A stretch of DNA of 64,000 nt, from assembly GCF_025024155.1 (NCBI RefSeq), contig NW_026251816.1:33496-97495 (forward strand), given 5' to 3'. Shown one piece after another: positions 1-12,499 of the stretch. The stretch comes from Gamsiella multidivaricata. Its lineage: Eukaryota > Mortierellomycota > Mortierellomycetes > Mortierellales > Mortierellaceae. Made by a program: the position numbers and the translations under genes. The notes beneath the pieces were generated by a model that was given only the letters and a program-made list of their open reading frames with translations, did not search any database and was not told the origin of the DNA. Within the stretch, counting starts at the first letter, position 1, and every line of letters starts with the position of its first letter.

Positions 1-499
1 GGCAGTGCCTTTCCACATTTTATTTTAAATGAACTTCATCGCGACAAAGATTGGGCATTTCTTCATCATCACCCTTCGATCTCGCTTCAGAATCAGCGCC
101 TTTCACATCGAAACATATCATTGTCTCCACAAGCACCAGTTTGCTTATGTCAGCCGAAAACGTTTCTCTCAATATTCACTTCTTCATTCTCATCCAAAAT
201 CACATCATCCCTGGATCTCATTCCTGACCTGACTTTCCGCAAAATGAAGCACGGCATCGTCTTCGCAGGCACCGATTTAAAGCACATTTTCAAAATCGCC
301 ATTTGCCGGCCATTACTTTTAAATGGCACACAAGCAATATCATGCCGTGTCTGTCATGTACCAAATGAAGGAAAAGGCATTCATAACCCTATTATTTTTT
401 ATTTAGGCTGTGGCCGGTGTAAGAAGGAGCGCCGTGAGAAGAAGGCCGATGAACAGATCGCGAACGGGCAGGCAGCAAGTTGGTAATATACTATAGCTG
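1..499. other. Left edge, no intact gene
   Basis: Nothing here is an intact gene. A short open stretch on the plus strand at about 405-484 follows an intron-like acceptor (tttag) and encodes a CxxC-like, Lys/Arg-rich peptide. It could be a leftover 5' part of the transposase relic that follows. No start codon, domain or RNA gene can be supported. Confidence 0.4.
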
Positions 500-501
500 C
501 T

Positions 502-2206
502 GTGGACCTCGAAGACTATGATGAAGAAGTTGCCAAAGCCCTGTCCCTGTCCAATGCCCAAGCTACTTCACCGGGCGAGTCCTCCATGGTCATAGGTAAT
601 TTGAGAAAACGCCCCCGCCCAGATCCCCTTTTTGAGACTCGGCCCAGCGATCTGGTAGAAGGGCAAGAGCAGGTAGCCTGGGAGATAATTCAAAGATTGC
701 AGAAGAAGGTCAAGGAGCTGCAAAGTCAGGTCAGACAAATACGACAAGCCACGCCTCCGAGCAACACGTTCGTTTCAATCAAACAACACAAGCGGCCTGC
801 AGGAAAAAGCTGTTTAACGGAGGAACGCAAAGCACTGCTTCGTTGTTACGAGATTTGTAGAGGAGAGAAGGAACATGCGAAACTGGTAACAACATCGGAT
901 CCCTTATTGCGAACGACTTTTTACGTAGGATATTCCATCAATACCGTCAATAACACTGTGCTAAGAAGGGATAATAGAGACACCTGAGACAAGCCTTTCT
1001 GCAAAAAGTCAAGAGGATACTCGGTGGTTGAGGCATATATGGTGAGAGGTTCTAGTAAACGGGGTGTGGGCTGTGCTCGGAGCTGCATCGAGGCTGTACG
1101 TAACCGTTTGCAATCCCCGCTATAACCATACTTCATCGTTTGCTTCAGACCTTCGACGAATTGCTACCGATTTGAACGCCAAGAGACAAGTCGTTAACAT
1201 TAGAACCCTTTTTAACCACATCAAGGGGCTATTCGCGGATCAGTCCAAGCTCCCGATCAAGGAAGCGATCCGCCTACTGATGAGGAAAATGGGCTAGATG
1301 CCGAGAACGCTTGGAGATTTGTCGAGACCGAGGATATCAAGGCCAAGGGGCGGCACTACCTTCGAGAACGGCGGTCTGACAAGTACAAAGATGCTGCGTT
1401 TGTGTATTTGGACGGATCGTACTGTGACCAGAACCATGTTAACAACAAGGTTAATTTATGTTTGTTTTTATCATATGCAAATAAACTCATTTTCAACTTT
1501 TATCTTGTCGTAAACATAGTTCTGGTTCACTCATGGAATGATGATGCATCGTACGAACAAGGGCAAGCGATACTGCGTTATCCATGCTAGTTGGAAGCAC
1601 GATTGGATAGGAAACTACGGATCTGGCCAGCTAAACATTGAGGAACTAACGCCTTAATTTTCTCGACGAGCTTTGTCGTTACGCAAGGATAATCTTAGGT
1701 TTCCCAACGTTGTATCTATAATGGAATAATGGACAATGCCAAGTATCATCGCGGGGGACAGCAAGGATAAAATCAGCAGAACGATGAAGCCGAGCAAGGC
1801 GATACTGAACAAGACATCCAGTCTAAAAACACGATCCTTTCGCAGCTCAGCAAACATGAGCTGTATCAGCGTCTTCAGAGGATGAATGTTGATGTCAAAT
1901 TGCTCAATGCACTCGAGAGGAAACAACTGTGTGAGATGGCTAAGAGGCAGCAATACAAGGTTCCTCTTGCCTCAGACGCCATTGCTCAGGAGTAAGAACC
2001 CATCGCAGTATCAAGATCATCGTCGCGTTATGCCTTATTCAGCTGTTAGACTAACTACAACGCTGATTTCTCCTGGATATGGCTACCATATTCCCTGGCT
2101 ACCCCCTTACTATCCTGATCTCGATTCCATTGAGGAAGCCTACGGAATTGTGAAGGTTTATGTGGCCTTCCGTAACGACGGATCCAACTTCCAAAGTTGG
2201 TTTTGA
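502..2206 (+). pseudogene. Decayed IS630/Tc1-like DDE transposase
   Basis: I read this as the remains of a cut-and-paste transposase in several frames. The first open stretch (502-987) holds a predicted coiled coil rich in K, Q and E, then a helix-turn-helix-like segment. At 1402-1440 the motif VYLDGSYCDQNHV looks like the strand with the first catalytic Asp. It is followed by a probable short intron (about 1449-1521) and a segment with HASWKHDW. At 1729-1752 MDNAKYHR matches the second-Asp motif of IS630/Tc1 families. At about 2089-2150 WLPPYYPDLDSIEEAYG matches the third block, normally LPPYSPDLNPIE. Stops interrupt the frame (for example just after DNAKYHR) and the blocks lie in different frames, so it is not functional. 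I found no convincing terminal inverted repeats. The superfamily call is solid; the exact family is not. Confidence 0.75.
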
Positions 2207-2289
2207 AAGGCATAGAGGAAGCAGGTCCAAAATAGGTGGACCTGATGAGGTGGGTAGAGGGTAGCAAAGGGGGATACAGAGCAGCATCA

Positions 2290-3033
2290 CATATAGATGG
2301 GCGTCGCCCTTCCCCTTTACCGATCGACCTTGGTGAAGAATCAGGCGAAGAAGAGAGAGAAGAGGAGGATAGCGTAGATTGGGAGGTTCTATTGTTTGGC
2401 TTGGAGATTTGAGATACGAATTAAGGTTGGAATTAAAGTTATGCAGCCTATACCATGCCGCAGCCCGATGTTTTTTTCTTGATAAACCATGCTAAATGGT
2501 CCCATCCGGACGACCTAGTGATATATTTTGAGCAGCTTTCTTCCATCCGCACTTGTTCTGTCAGGAATCCGACGCTTAATACTTTCCGGTGCTGTTTCGT
2601 GGTCTAATTGTTGCACTAATGACCGCGTAAAAAGTATAGCTATCGGAAGCCTTTAATGCTGGACTTGAGCGCGCTTGGACCGAATCGTTGGTTACATGGG
2701 AATGCCCTGTAATTTGGAAAGTTGTAGTTTTGGACCGCGTGAGAAACTTTGGACCTAAAAAACAGCTCTTTTCTCAACAATGCTCAACAACCCTTTTCCT
2801 CTTATCCCCATCCATATCCCTCACTACACCTCAGCACCTTCCGGAAGTCTCATCCTAGGTCTGTCCTTCTGCCTCATCTTCACTCTACCACCCGACGTCA
2901 TGCCTTCCTGTGTCGCAACTCCCATCCTCCCTCTTTTTTTTTAGGGCAACAGTATGGAAATCCGAAGACAGAAAAATATAAGTGCACAAATCTCACCTCT
3001 GTCGTCTGATTCTGCACTACATTGTAACTACCG
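2290..3033. other. Region between two transposon relics
   Basis: AT-rich stretches and short chance reading frames. A frame at 2749-3009 overlaps the start of the Fanzor relic but has low-complexity S/H/P-rich content and no recognisable domain. This stretch could contain the ends of the DDE element or the promoter of the Fanzor gene, but I could not find paired repeats that would mark them. Confidence 0.35.
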
Positions 3034-5730
3034 CATGTCTGGGAATAAATATGAGGCAAACGAGTTCACCCAGCCTGACTTTAGCGCCGATCAGGTTGAT
3101 ACGATCGAACCAGACTACGTCAAGAGCAGGAGGCAGAAAGCCAGGTCCAAGGGAAAAGGGAAGGGCAAGGCCGTCAATAAGAAGGCCAAGACCAAGTCCA
3201 AGGGCAAGAAACCCTGTAAAGAAAAATTCTGCGCAATCCCGCTTCAAGAAGGACTCGGCAGCAGGAGGACTCAGAAACAGCCAAAAAAAGGACGAAAGCG
3301 AAGCATTGGAAGCATGGTTGGAGAATGATAAACGGCAATTTCGCAACAATAACGATGAGCCTTGGAGCGATTGATCGCCGCCTTCGACGTGGATTCCTGA
3401 TGAAGGACAGCACTGTTGAAGACTTCGTGGCGAGTCAGCACATCGAACCTACTATTCAGGACATCGTTAAGCTCAACGCGAATATGATCAGATGTGGGAG
3501 CCTGGCGACGTTCAGCTATATCAACACGATCATGACAGAGTATCCGCCAATAAGCCAGGCTCAGAGGATATTCTAACCCGTCGCGACAAGTTCCAGTACA
3601 ATTCGCAGGAGAAGCATGGATTTTTCAAGACGCACGTGAAAGGGCTATACCACTGGGATGACGGACTCTAGGGCAGCGGCGACGGTTTTAATTCGGCTTC
3701 GGCGACACCTGAATCCTTTAAGACCCTGCCTGGGAACAAGGACGCCATGGTTCAAAAAATCAAGGGGCATCTCGACAACGCGGCCTCAACTCGATGTCTG
3801 GATCAAGTCGGCCAAACACTGGGAAACCTGATCAGATGCCATATCCGTGCTTTTGTTTCAAAGTTAAAAATATACATCATCTTTGCATAGATCGAGGCCT
3901 GGAACCCAGAGTGAGCAGCGATTCAGAAAAGAGCGGCTTTCTTAGGCACGGTCGACGACCAGAGCAAGCCCTTAGTCCATGATCCGGTGTTCTTATTCTG
4001 GGCCATCAATACCGAACTGTCATCCTCAAAACAGTTTGCGTATCTCCCAATGCCAGCCTACAAAGACAACCTCTGCCTGATCAGTGAATGGCATTTGGCG
4101 GAAGCTGTTTTGAGAACTAGAGGAGTGAATTTCAAAGTTCGGAACAAACTGACTAGGATGTTCGGAGGACCCACAAAGGCCAAATTAAAGACACAGTCTC
4201 ATCTGGGAGAGCTTTTTCGAAAGCTGTTTTTCCATGGCATGGAAGCCAACCACGACCGACATGCCTGTGTCGAATTCCCTGATGACAAGTCCTTGCTGCG
4301 CTTGGTCTATCTGGATTCTTTGCTTTGCCAAAATGAGCTTGACATACCCACGACTCAGCTTGTGGACACACCAGAGCACAAAAGGGCCAAGGAGGATGTG
4401 AAGACAGCACTCAAGAAGAGTATCCTGGCCATAGACAACGCTACTCGGGCGAGAAAGTACGTGCTCGCTAGCACTTTGCAAACCGATGGGCATCGGCGCG
4501 AGATCCACTCCTACAGTCTGATTCAGCGCAAGAAGAAGGAAAAAGGAGGACGAGGACAAGGACAACAGTAAGGAGGCATCTCAGAGCGGCGCCTCCTGCT
4601 CCACAAAGCAGCCGAAGGTGAAGAAGAATGATCAGCAGGACATCACAGGCGCTAGCATGGCCTCAGCCATGCCCATGAGGTCTATGGTGAAGTACCTGAC
4701 CGAAGCGATCCCGGGTCCAGAGGCACTGCAAAAGGAATTTGACAATCAGGAGAGCCATGTTGTGCTCGCCATCGACCCCAGCATAAAGAATACTGCCGCG
4801 GCTGTGATCGTGGATTCGCTTATCCCTGAAATGTCCTGGAACCTGTCGCTACCCAAAGGATGCCACACCTGGAACAGCCGACGATACACAAGGCTGTTAA
4901 GGTGCCTCAGAAACAAAAAATGAATCGAGGCTGCAGAGGAGATGGTGAGCATCAAACGACCTGGATGCAAAGACTCAGCCGGTAAAGTGTTCCGACCCTC
5001 AAGGAGTCGACTTGGCTCTGCAGTTTGAAGAACTCAAGGATCCCTGGCAACAGCATGCAGACTCAGGCTTCACGGTCGAGCAAGACTTGAGGGCCTTTTA
5101 CGGATCGAAGCGTCTGAAGGTCACTCGTCATTGCAAGGAACAAGGGGGAAGTCCGAGGCAGGACGCGCAATCGGTAGGATGCTTAAAGCGGCGCACAGGA
5201 GGGCAAAGACTGATCAACGACGACCTATGGTCGTCATCGGTGATGGTGACCTCAGGGGCAAGGGCGGGGGACCGGTCAAGCCGAACAGGTTCACATCACG
5301 GCTGCAGTCTCAGGTAGGTGGAAGCTGCAGAAACGTTTTATTTGCATCGATGAAGGATGGTACGATATATGTTAGTCACTAACATTTTACTGCTACAAAC
5401 ACTGCTGTGCATATAGGCTACCAAGATGGGGATCTGGTGTGCTGCGTCAACGAATTCCGAACGTCGATATCTTGTTGCAGATGCCACAAGGGAGTCGAGG
5501 CTCAGGGCCGCTCGGTCGTGTGCCCTGACTCGACATGTGGAGGTTGTCGGCCATCGGAATATGACTTAACACACAAGTTGGCCTTAACACCGGGCTCCAG
5601 CGCGATCGAGACCACAACGCTGGCCAGAGCATGGCCAACGCTGCCCTTAAATAGGTTAAGGACTTTAAGTGGCTCGAGGCACTGGATTGAAAGCAATAGG
5701 CAACCATTGGAATGGCGTTTATCAATATAG
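3034..5730 (+). pseudogene. Broken Fanzor (eukaryotic TnpB-like) nuclease gene, family A
   Basis: The pieces in order match a Fanzor protein, the eukaryotic relative of the TnpB RNA-guided endonuclease. A Lys/Arg-rich N-terminus at 3034-3320 looks like a nuclear-localisation region. A helical middle part lies at about 3987-4560. At about 4765-4830 VVLAIDPSIKNTAAAVIVDS is the RuvC-I strand with the first acidic residue. At 5221-5300 the motif VVIGDGDLRGKG is typical of the segment before the zinc ribbon. After an intron (about 5311-5415, gtaggt to catatag), NEFRTSISCCRCHKGVE at 5446-5500 starts the zinc ribbon (CxxCH then CxxxxC). In a shifted frame at about 5600-5650 RDRDHNAGQSMANAAL supplies the RuvC-III Asp. 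In-frame stops and several frame changes show it is a fossil. It differs clearly from the two copies near 61 kb. Confidence 0.75.
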
Positions 5731-5838
5731 CTAGTAAGTCTCATGTCTTTTTCATCTACCATGCGATTTACGTACAAAAATCATGTTTGGGTAACATTCT
5801 TAGATCTATATGCCTTCTCTATTATGTATCCATCTTCC

Positions 5839-8800
5839 TTATGCGCCGTATTGGTCGCGCATCATCTGACGCTGGTATGCTATCTGGTCGCGCTTCGCCT
5901 GAGCCCTGGCTTCTCTGGCTTTCGACTGCGTCTCGATCACCTGCTTCAAAAAGTCTTCTACACCAGGATCGGGTCGCATCCGCAAGATCCTCAGTACGGT
6001 CTCTGGGTTGGGAGTCATCGAGTCCGCACTCGGCCGCTTGGCGCCCACAAATCGTCGGTCATAGTCACTCTGCTGACGACCCAGTCGTCCGCGTCCTGGC
6101 ACAGTCAATGCGCGGTTGTACTCTGCAACAAGATCCTCCATTGACGAGTCGTAGATCGGACGCACCGTCAGCAAATCACGGTACTTGGGAATTTCGAGGA
6201 CCTTCAACGGGAATCCGTCTCCTGCATCACCGCCATTCAGGTACAGCTTGATGAACTGGGTAGAGGGGAGCAAATTATCGCGTTAAGGCTAATAACTCTT
6301 TGTGTATCGTATACTCGTATACATAGGGTCCCACAACGCAGCCCAGTAGATATCCAGGTTAAACATATACCTCAATGATCTTAAAGACAACATGCATCTC
6401 GATTTCGGTCAATGGCGTCCGATCAGAGACAATGTTCGAGAGAGGAGGCATCAGCAGCGACTCGATGGTAATCAGTATCTCTTTCCACAGCTTGGTGATC
6501 ACCATGGTCATTCCTTCCGTAGTTAGATAGTCGTACAAGACTGGAAGCGATGCCTCTAGATAGTCGATCAATTGACCAAGCGCGTTATCGCAGTCCTCGT
6601 CTGAGACCTTGGTCACTTTGGCTGACGACACGGAGCTGCCAAAGAATGGGAACATGGCCTTGGACCTAAAGTTGTTGAATAAGACCTTTTCCGTCAAGCA
6701 CTGCTGGACGCATGGAATCATCTATCCACAATATACAAGTACTATAATTAGTGTTTGAAGTTAATGGTCCAAAAGCGCTAGATGAGATCGAACAATGCTA
6801 CTGCCTACCGCATCCACAATCATGCCGCTCATGTCTGCCTCCTTGCGCTTCAGAGATCGGAAAGTCCTGCCGAAAAAGAACTGGACGTCCTCGCGCTCTC
6901 CTTTCATCGTTATACGCAGCAAGAGACGACCGACTTGAATCAGATCCAGCCAAACGTCGTGGGGCATGTAGTCCTCATACTCTTCAGGATCGATAGTGAG
7001 ATGCTGCCAACCACAGAGTCGGTCCTTGTGAACCATGTCGGCGTCGAAAATTCGAACCATATAGGTGATACTCTTGGTCAGCGTCACCTCGTACACCTCA
7101 TTCCAGCGTGGATTGATATTAGCGTAGATGGTTTTGGACCTGAACACCTCTTTGTTGTCGTGCGATATGATAATGAACGGGTCGCTGGCCTCGTTTGAAT
7201 CCATAGGCATCAATCTCTCTGCAGCGACAAGCACGATTTCAAACTGCTTGGGCGCATTTGGATCCGGTGTAACGTCAGGCTCGTTATCACGCATAATCTG
7301 TGCGACTTCGTCCACATCCATGTTGCGATACAACTCGTCCAACCGCTGACGGACAGCCTCGATGTTGTTCATAAGAACGCACATCTAGATGACCAAGGGG
7401 TGACCGTTAGCATGACATTCCTATACTCATAGTTCACTTACTGATTCCCAGCGCACTGATCGTCATACCTTTGGCGTAAATACAAATTGGGTGGCCTTCT
7501 TCGCTTCTGCGCTCTCCGACCGGAAAGTGAAGGATGCCAGCTGTTCTGAAAGTGTCTTGACTTCGGTTGTTCCAACGGACGATACGGAAGATGGCATACA
7601 ACCATTGAACATTGTTTCCATGTACTGGGCGTACAGATCGACAGCCTTGCAGAAAACCTTGGCTAGTTTTGAGATAAAGGTCGCTCGCTGGTAGTCGTTG
7701 GGCCAATTTAGCCCTTTGACCCATGTCAAAGGCTCGTAGAAGAACGCAAACAAATCACTTGCTGACGAAGAGTGGCCAGCTCCAACACTGACTTCCTCAA
7801 ACTAATTGGGCGGGAGTAGCAAATAAAAACATATCAGTGGCCTTGCCTAACTATCCATTGCTGTCAAGCAGTGATAGGCGGCACTTAGTCGATACCTGGT
7901 CTTGTTTGATGGCAGCTGTGACCCATTCTGTGATGGAAGCATCCAACGTTTCCAAGTACTTGAGAACGTAGGGTCGGAACCACGTTGAAATATTGAAATG
8001 GACACTTGAGCTATAAAGGCGAAAAAAAAAGAGTCTCAGCAATGGCAACGTAAATGATCGGAAATACAGAAAAGAGGGTGCCGGTTGCTTTACCTGGGTG
8101 CGTACAGCTCAAACAGAGTGACCAGCTCCCGACATAGCTGATACAATGGGAACACATCAGACATGGGCAATTTTCTGGCATCCATGTTCGCCATATTTTG
8201 CATCAGCGGCACAAAGTTTCTCAAGTTGTTCTCCACTACAATTGCTGCGACGTCCACCGTACTATCGCACAACGGCATAGAATGTCAGTCAGCTGAGTTT
8301 CGTGGAAAACATGCATAGAGAAGTTCAAAATGCATCCGTGCTTACCCAAATAGTGCTTTCGAGAACCGCTTCTTCATCTTTCCATGCTCAGACACAATGT
8401 AGAGTGCCATCTTTGTGAGTGGTACGGTCTCATTCTCGTATCGTTCCTTTTGAACCTCCTCGTCCTTAGCGTTGTAACTTCGAATGGACTCCAAAAGTAC
8501 TGTCTCCTTGATGTCCTCAAAGAACGGCGTCAGATTGATATTCAGTCGTTGATACACCTCCTGCTGATGCACTCTGTCGAGGATATCCAACATTGGCTGG
8601 AAGTAGCCCGCACTGACATTTTCCAAATCCTTGATATCATGGTTTATGTTGTCGAAAATCATATGGTTCAAGCCGCCATAAACGTCGCCTAACATGTTGA
8701 CCTATTCATTCAATCGTCCGCCCCAGGCGATATTGAGTGAGCGTGAGAAGACATCATACTGTAATGAAACGAAAACACCAGGTCCCTTATCCAGTAGATG

Positions 8801-11800
8801 TATGCATACCTCAGAAATATGCCATTGATGGATCTCAGTGTCCTTGTAGAACCTGTTTTGAAGGAAGTCCAGCAAAAAGTTGACGGAAACCTTTCCTTCT
8901 CTGTATCGCTCCTTGATAACCTCCATCAAAATAATTTCTCGCCAGCTTGAGGTCAGCCTCCACCGAACGCCACAGTCAATAAGCAGAGCCCTTGTAGGGA
9001 TGGACAGGAGACTGACTGCAGGGTCGTTCTCTCCACGAGTGGCCAAGGCATAATCTACACACATCTCCAAAAGAAGGTGGTAATAGGCCTTGGGGTTCTG
9101 AGGAATGAACGTGAACTCGCTCTATTCAACGCGCACATAGGAAGGGACTGTTATTCCCGTCTGTTCGTCATGTCGGATCAATCAAAAGCGGCATCCAGAG
9201 AGCTGTAAACATACCGGATGGAACTGCCTAGTGGGCATGTCTATTGATGCTAGATTGGGATGCCCGGCAGAGAGACCGCGGATAAAACCGTTCAGGGCAG
9301 CTCTTTCACGGTTCTTGAACTCTTCGTGGTGTTCCTTGTGATGATAATCTGCAGTGCCTGGATACGGGAAAGAATCCAGATCAAGGTTCGATGCGCACTT
9401 CTTCAGGTCCTCAATTGCGACCTATATTTGATTGATGATGTGTCAATGCTACCGAAAGCAAGCAGAAAAACGCTCTTGTCATTATACAATAGGATCTGGC
9501 ATTCTTACCTGTCTTGTGGAGTTCCGACGAAGATCATTCATGCGCTGATGTCTCACGCTCTCCGGGTATCTGAACAGCTCCTTGATGACTTTGGTGAGTT
9601 CATCAGCCTGCGCAGTTGAGTTATTGGGCTTCACGGCTGTTGTCTTCACTTGCTTATCTAAACGCTGCAGGATCGCCTCATGTCCATCGAATGGGGTTTG
9701 TTGAATGGCTTCACGCAGCAGATTCACCATAATCGCAATTTGGGCGTCTCGGTTGTTGGTCGGTATATTCATCGACTGTTGGATCCTGGACATCTCGATT
9801 GAAAATCCAACGATCAGCTCCTCAGCATTCGTTGAGGCCTTGAACTGCTTCGGTTCCATGTTACCAAGAGCCTTCTTCACAACAGGATCCTGATAGGTTG
9901 GGTTATGATCCTTTCCAGACAGGATATCCTTCACTCTTCCCCTCAATGCCTTTACAAGGTCTTTATGGGTGTCCTTGTTTGTAATTGGCAAGGCTAGCGC
10001 TGGTGGCGGCGCCTCGTCGGCTTGGGCGAGCAGGATAAGTCTGAGCAAGTACGGATAAAGATCGTCGGGTGTCACCTTGGCAAGTGGAAGAGGAGCAGCA
10101 ACAGTTGACTCCGGCTGGTGGGCCGCTCCTGTCATTCCCGCTGCTCTTCTGAGGGTTTTTGCACGTCTTACCATTGATGGCGCCTTCTGAACAGGCTTAT
10201 CAGCAAGCGCTGCCATAGAGGTGATTGGGTTGTGGGCGAATTCTGGTTGATTGAAGAGCAGCATCGCATCGCCACCAATGTGACTATGGTTGTGATTATG
10301 AGGAGGATGTGCCTGCGCCATAGGTTGATGGAAAGATATTTGCTGCGACTCTTCCTGTCTCTGAAATTGTGGTGGAGGGAAGAAAGGATGGCTATCGGCG
10401 CGAGGCTGGGGGCTTACCAGGGACTGACTGGATTTGGGACTAATAGAAAGCTGAGCGGGGCTGGGAGCTGTGTCATTCTGTAGTTGAGTCCCATGAGTAC
10501 CGATGAGCGGTGGCGGCGGCATATATGAGCTATTGGGTCGTTTTGGGACCAGGCGCAGGACTGCTGGGGACTGTGATGAACTGGAGGTATCTGCAGGTCC
10601 ATCGGACAACGAGTATCGCTTCTGCTCCATATCGTCCTCGCCAATAGCAGGTAAGGGCTTAAAGACGTCTACTGAACTACTTGGTTGCGCGACGCTAGGG
10701 TTCTGGTGGACACTAGAAAGCGACGAGGTGGAGCTGGGTTTCGCCATTGCTTCAATACTCTCCATTAATCCATCCAGAGAGATCGGGCTGTCTATAAATG
10801 GATCGTTTTGCTGCCGATGGATTGCGGGCTTCGTCATATCGCCTACAGCAACTTTGATGTTGTCACTGTTGTTGAAGCTGCTGGCATACGTATTGGAGGG
10901 TCTGAGATCCGATACCTCGACCTTGACTGTCGGATCATAACTGCTATTGCTGGCGGGCTGAAGTGATGGCAGCGGCTGAGGCGTCGACAGGGGGTTTGTC
11001 GTGTCTTTCTTTGTGGGTATATAAGTAGTTGAAGGCACAAATGAAGTGACAGCCGGGAACTTTACTCCAGGGGTCGGCAGAGGCGTTAACGGTGTCTTGG
11101 ACATGGGCTGCACAGCTGGTGGCGGCTCAGCCTTTCTCGGCGGCTCAGCCTTTCTCGGCAGCTCAGCCTTTCTCAGCGGCTCAGTCTTTCTCAGCAGCTC
11201 GGGCGATTTGATAGCGTCGTGTGTTGTCATTTCTGTGGGACGGCTATCGGAATCAGATGCGCTGGGTGATGCTGGAAGATAAGAAATCGTGGCAAAAGAC
11301 GGCGAAGGTGACACAGCTGTTGAGGTTGGAACTGAGGAGCCACCGGTAGGAGATTGTATGGTAGCTAGAGGAGCGATTTTGGACGAAGAGAACGATGTTG
11401 GTGGCTGATGAGTCTGCTCGTCATCAATAGGAATTAACTCCGTGGGCCTGTCATCCGCGTCAAAAGACTCTGCGGTGTGCATTGGCGGTCGACGTTGGCT
11501 GTGGGAAGCCTGATATCCGTTCTGGCTCATAGCAGGCGCACCCAACGGCGCCGATTGCCATGAAGAGCTTGGTGATGGCGCCCCAGGCGGTTTCTTTGTG
11601 TCCTTCTTCGGCGAACCAGCCGCTGTAGACTGGTAGCTGGTCTTCGGCTTGTATGACGTGACATTGGAAGGCGGCCTGAGGCCTGGGAATGTTGTCGATG
11701 GTGTAGCTGCTGGTGGAGCATTCGTCATACTCGTTGGAGGGGCAGTGTGAGCCATGTTTGGACTGTGCGAAGGGTGGGCTGTGGTATGTCCACTGTATGG

Positions 11801-12499
11801 GGGCATTGCTGGCTGAGGTATCGGGGATGGAATGTAGGGCCTAGGCGGATAGGTCGAGGATGGGCCATGCCCAGGTCCGGCTCCAGGTCCCGATGGCATT
11901 GATGTGGGAGGATAGCCTGGGCCGGCACTGGCAGGCGGATAGCCACCCCCTGTTGACGGCGGTCTGCCAGCGATGGGCCATTCCTGATGTCGAGGAGCCT
12001 GTGGCACCACTACAGGCGAGGCTATAGCGTGCTGAGGTGGTGGGGTGCCTGGACCATAGTTTTGTGCAGGCGGATATGGTGGTCTCGGTCCTCCTGATCC
12101 TGGGCCATACATTGATCCTGGTCCGTGTCCTGGTCCATGTCCTGGTCCATGTCCTGTTCCATGTCCCGGTCCGTGCCCTGGTCCATGTCCTGGTCCAAAG
12201 TGTGGTGAGTTGAATCCCATATTGTTGTTGCCATTGATACTGCCGTGGCTGTTATTGAAGGCAGGTGGATATAGCGGTCGAGGAGGCGCGTTGTTGAAGT
12301 GAGGCTGTGGTGGCATGGGCATGCCTCCCTGGAAACCCGAATGCGGTTGCTGAGGATAGTATCCTGGTCCATAGCCCTGTTGCTGCTGCTGCGGCGGCGG
12401 CGGTCCTCCAGGTCTGCCGAGCATAGGTGAACCCATGTTCTGCTGAGGCGGGTATCCTGGGTTATAAGGACCTGGCCGATAGCTGCGTGGGTCCGCCAT
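5839..12499 (-). CDS. UNC13/Munc13-like protein with C2 and MUN domains
   Basis: Ten exons (12499-9509, 9421-9215, 9121-8810, 8701-8346, 8261-8094, 8010-7896, 7801-7469, 7384-6809, 6721-6371, 6255-5839) join in frame to 1941 aa. Residues 1 to about 800 are a disordered Pro/Gln/Ser-rich tail with GPGH repeats. The rest is helical MUN-type sequence. A C2 domain at about 1535-1640 (IVLVAAERLMPMDSNEASDPF, then NINPRWNEVYEV) is followed by the second Munc13-homology region. Family members such as fission yeast Ync13 prime SNARE-mediated exocytosis and link it to wall growth at the plasma membrane. That role here is by homology. The family call is good; the long N-tail looks specific to this lineage. 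Shares a divergent promoter region with the downstream cis-prenyltransferase. Confidence 0.85.
11125..11215 (-). repeat. Coding 18-nt tandem repeat (RKAE units)
   Basis: Four imperfect 18-nt units within exon 1 of the UNC13-like gene. On the coding strand they encode repeated (L/P)RKAE(P/L) hexapeptides, a charged patch in an otherwise Pro/Ser-rich tail. Confidence 0.75.
12115..12200 (-). repeat. Coding 12-nt minisatellite (GPGH units)
   Basis: A tandem array of a 12-nt unit (plus-strand form gtcctggtccat with variants) encoding about seven GPGH/GTGH tetrapeptides near residues 100-130 of the UNC13-like protein. The unit length keeps the frame, so copy number can vary without breaking the gene. 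Confidence 0.85.

Noticed and set aside
8703..8809. An extra UNC13-like coding piece (YDVFSRSLNIAWGG) in this intron
   Set aside because: It ends in a stop before the next conserved exon. Splicing from 8810 to 8701 gives a continuous frame and a better model.
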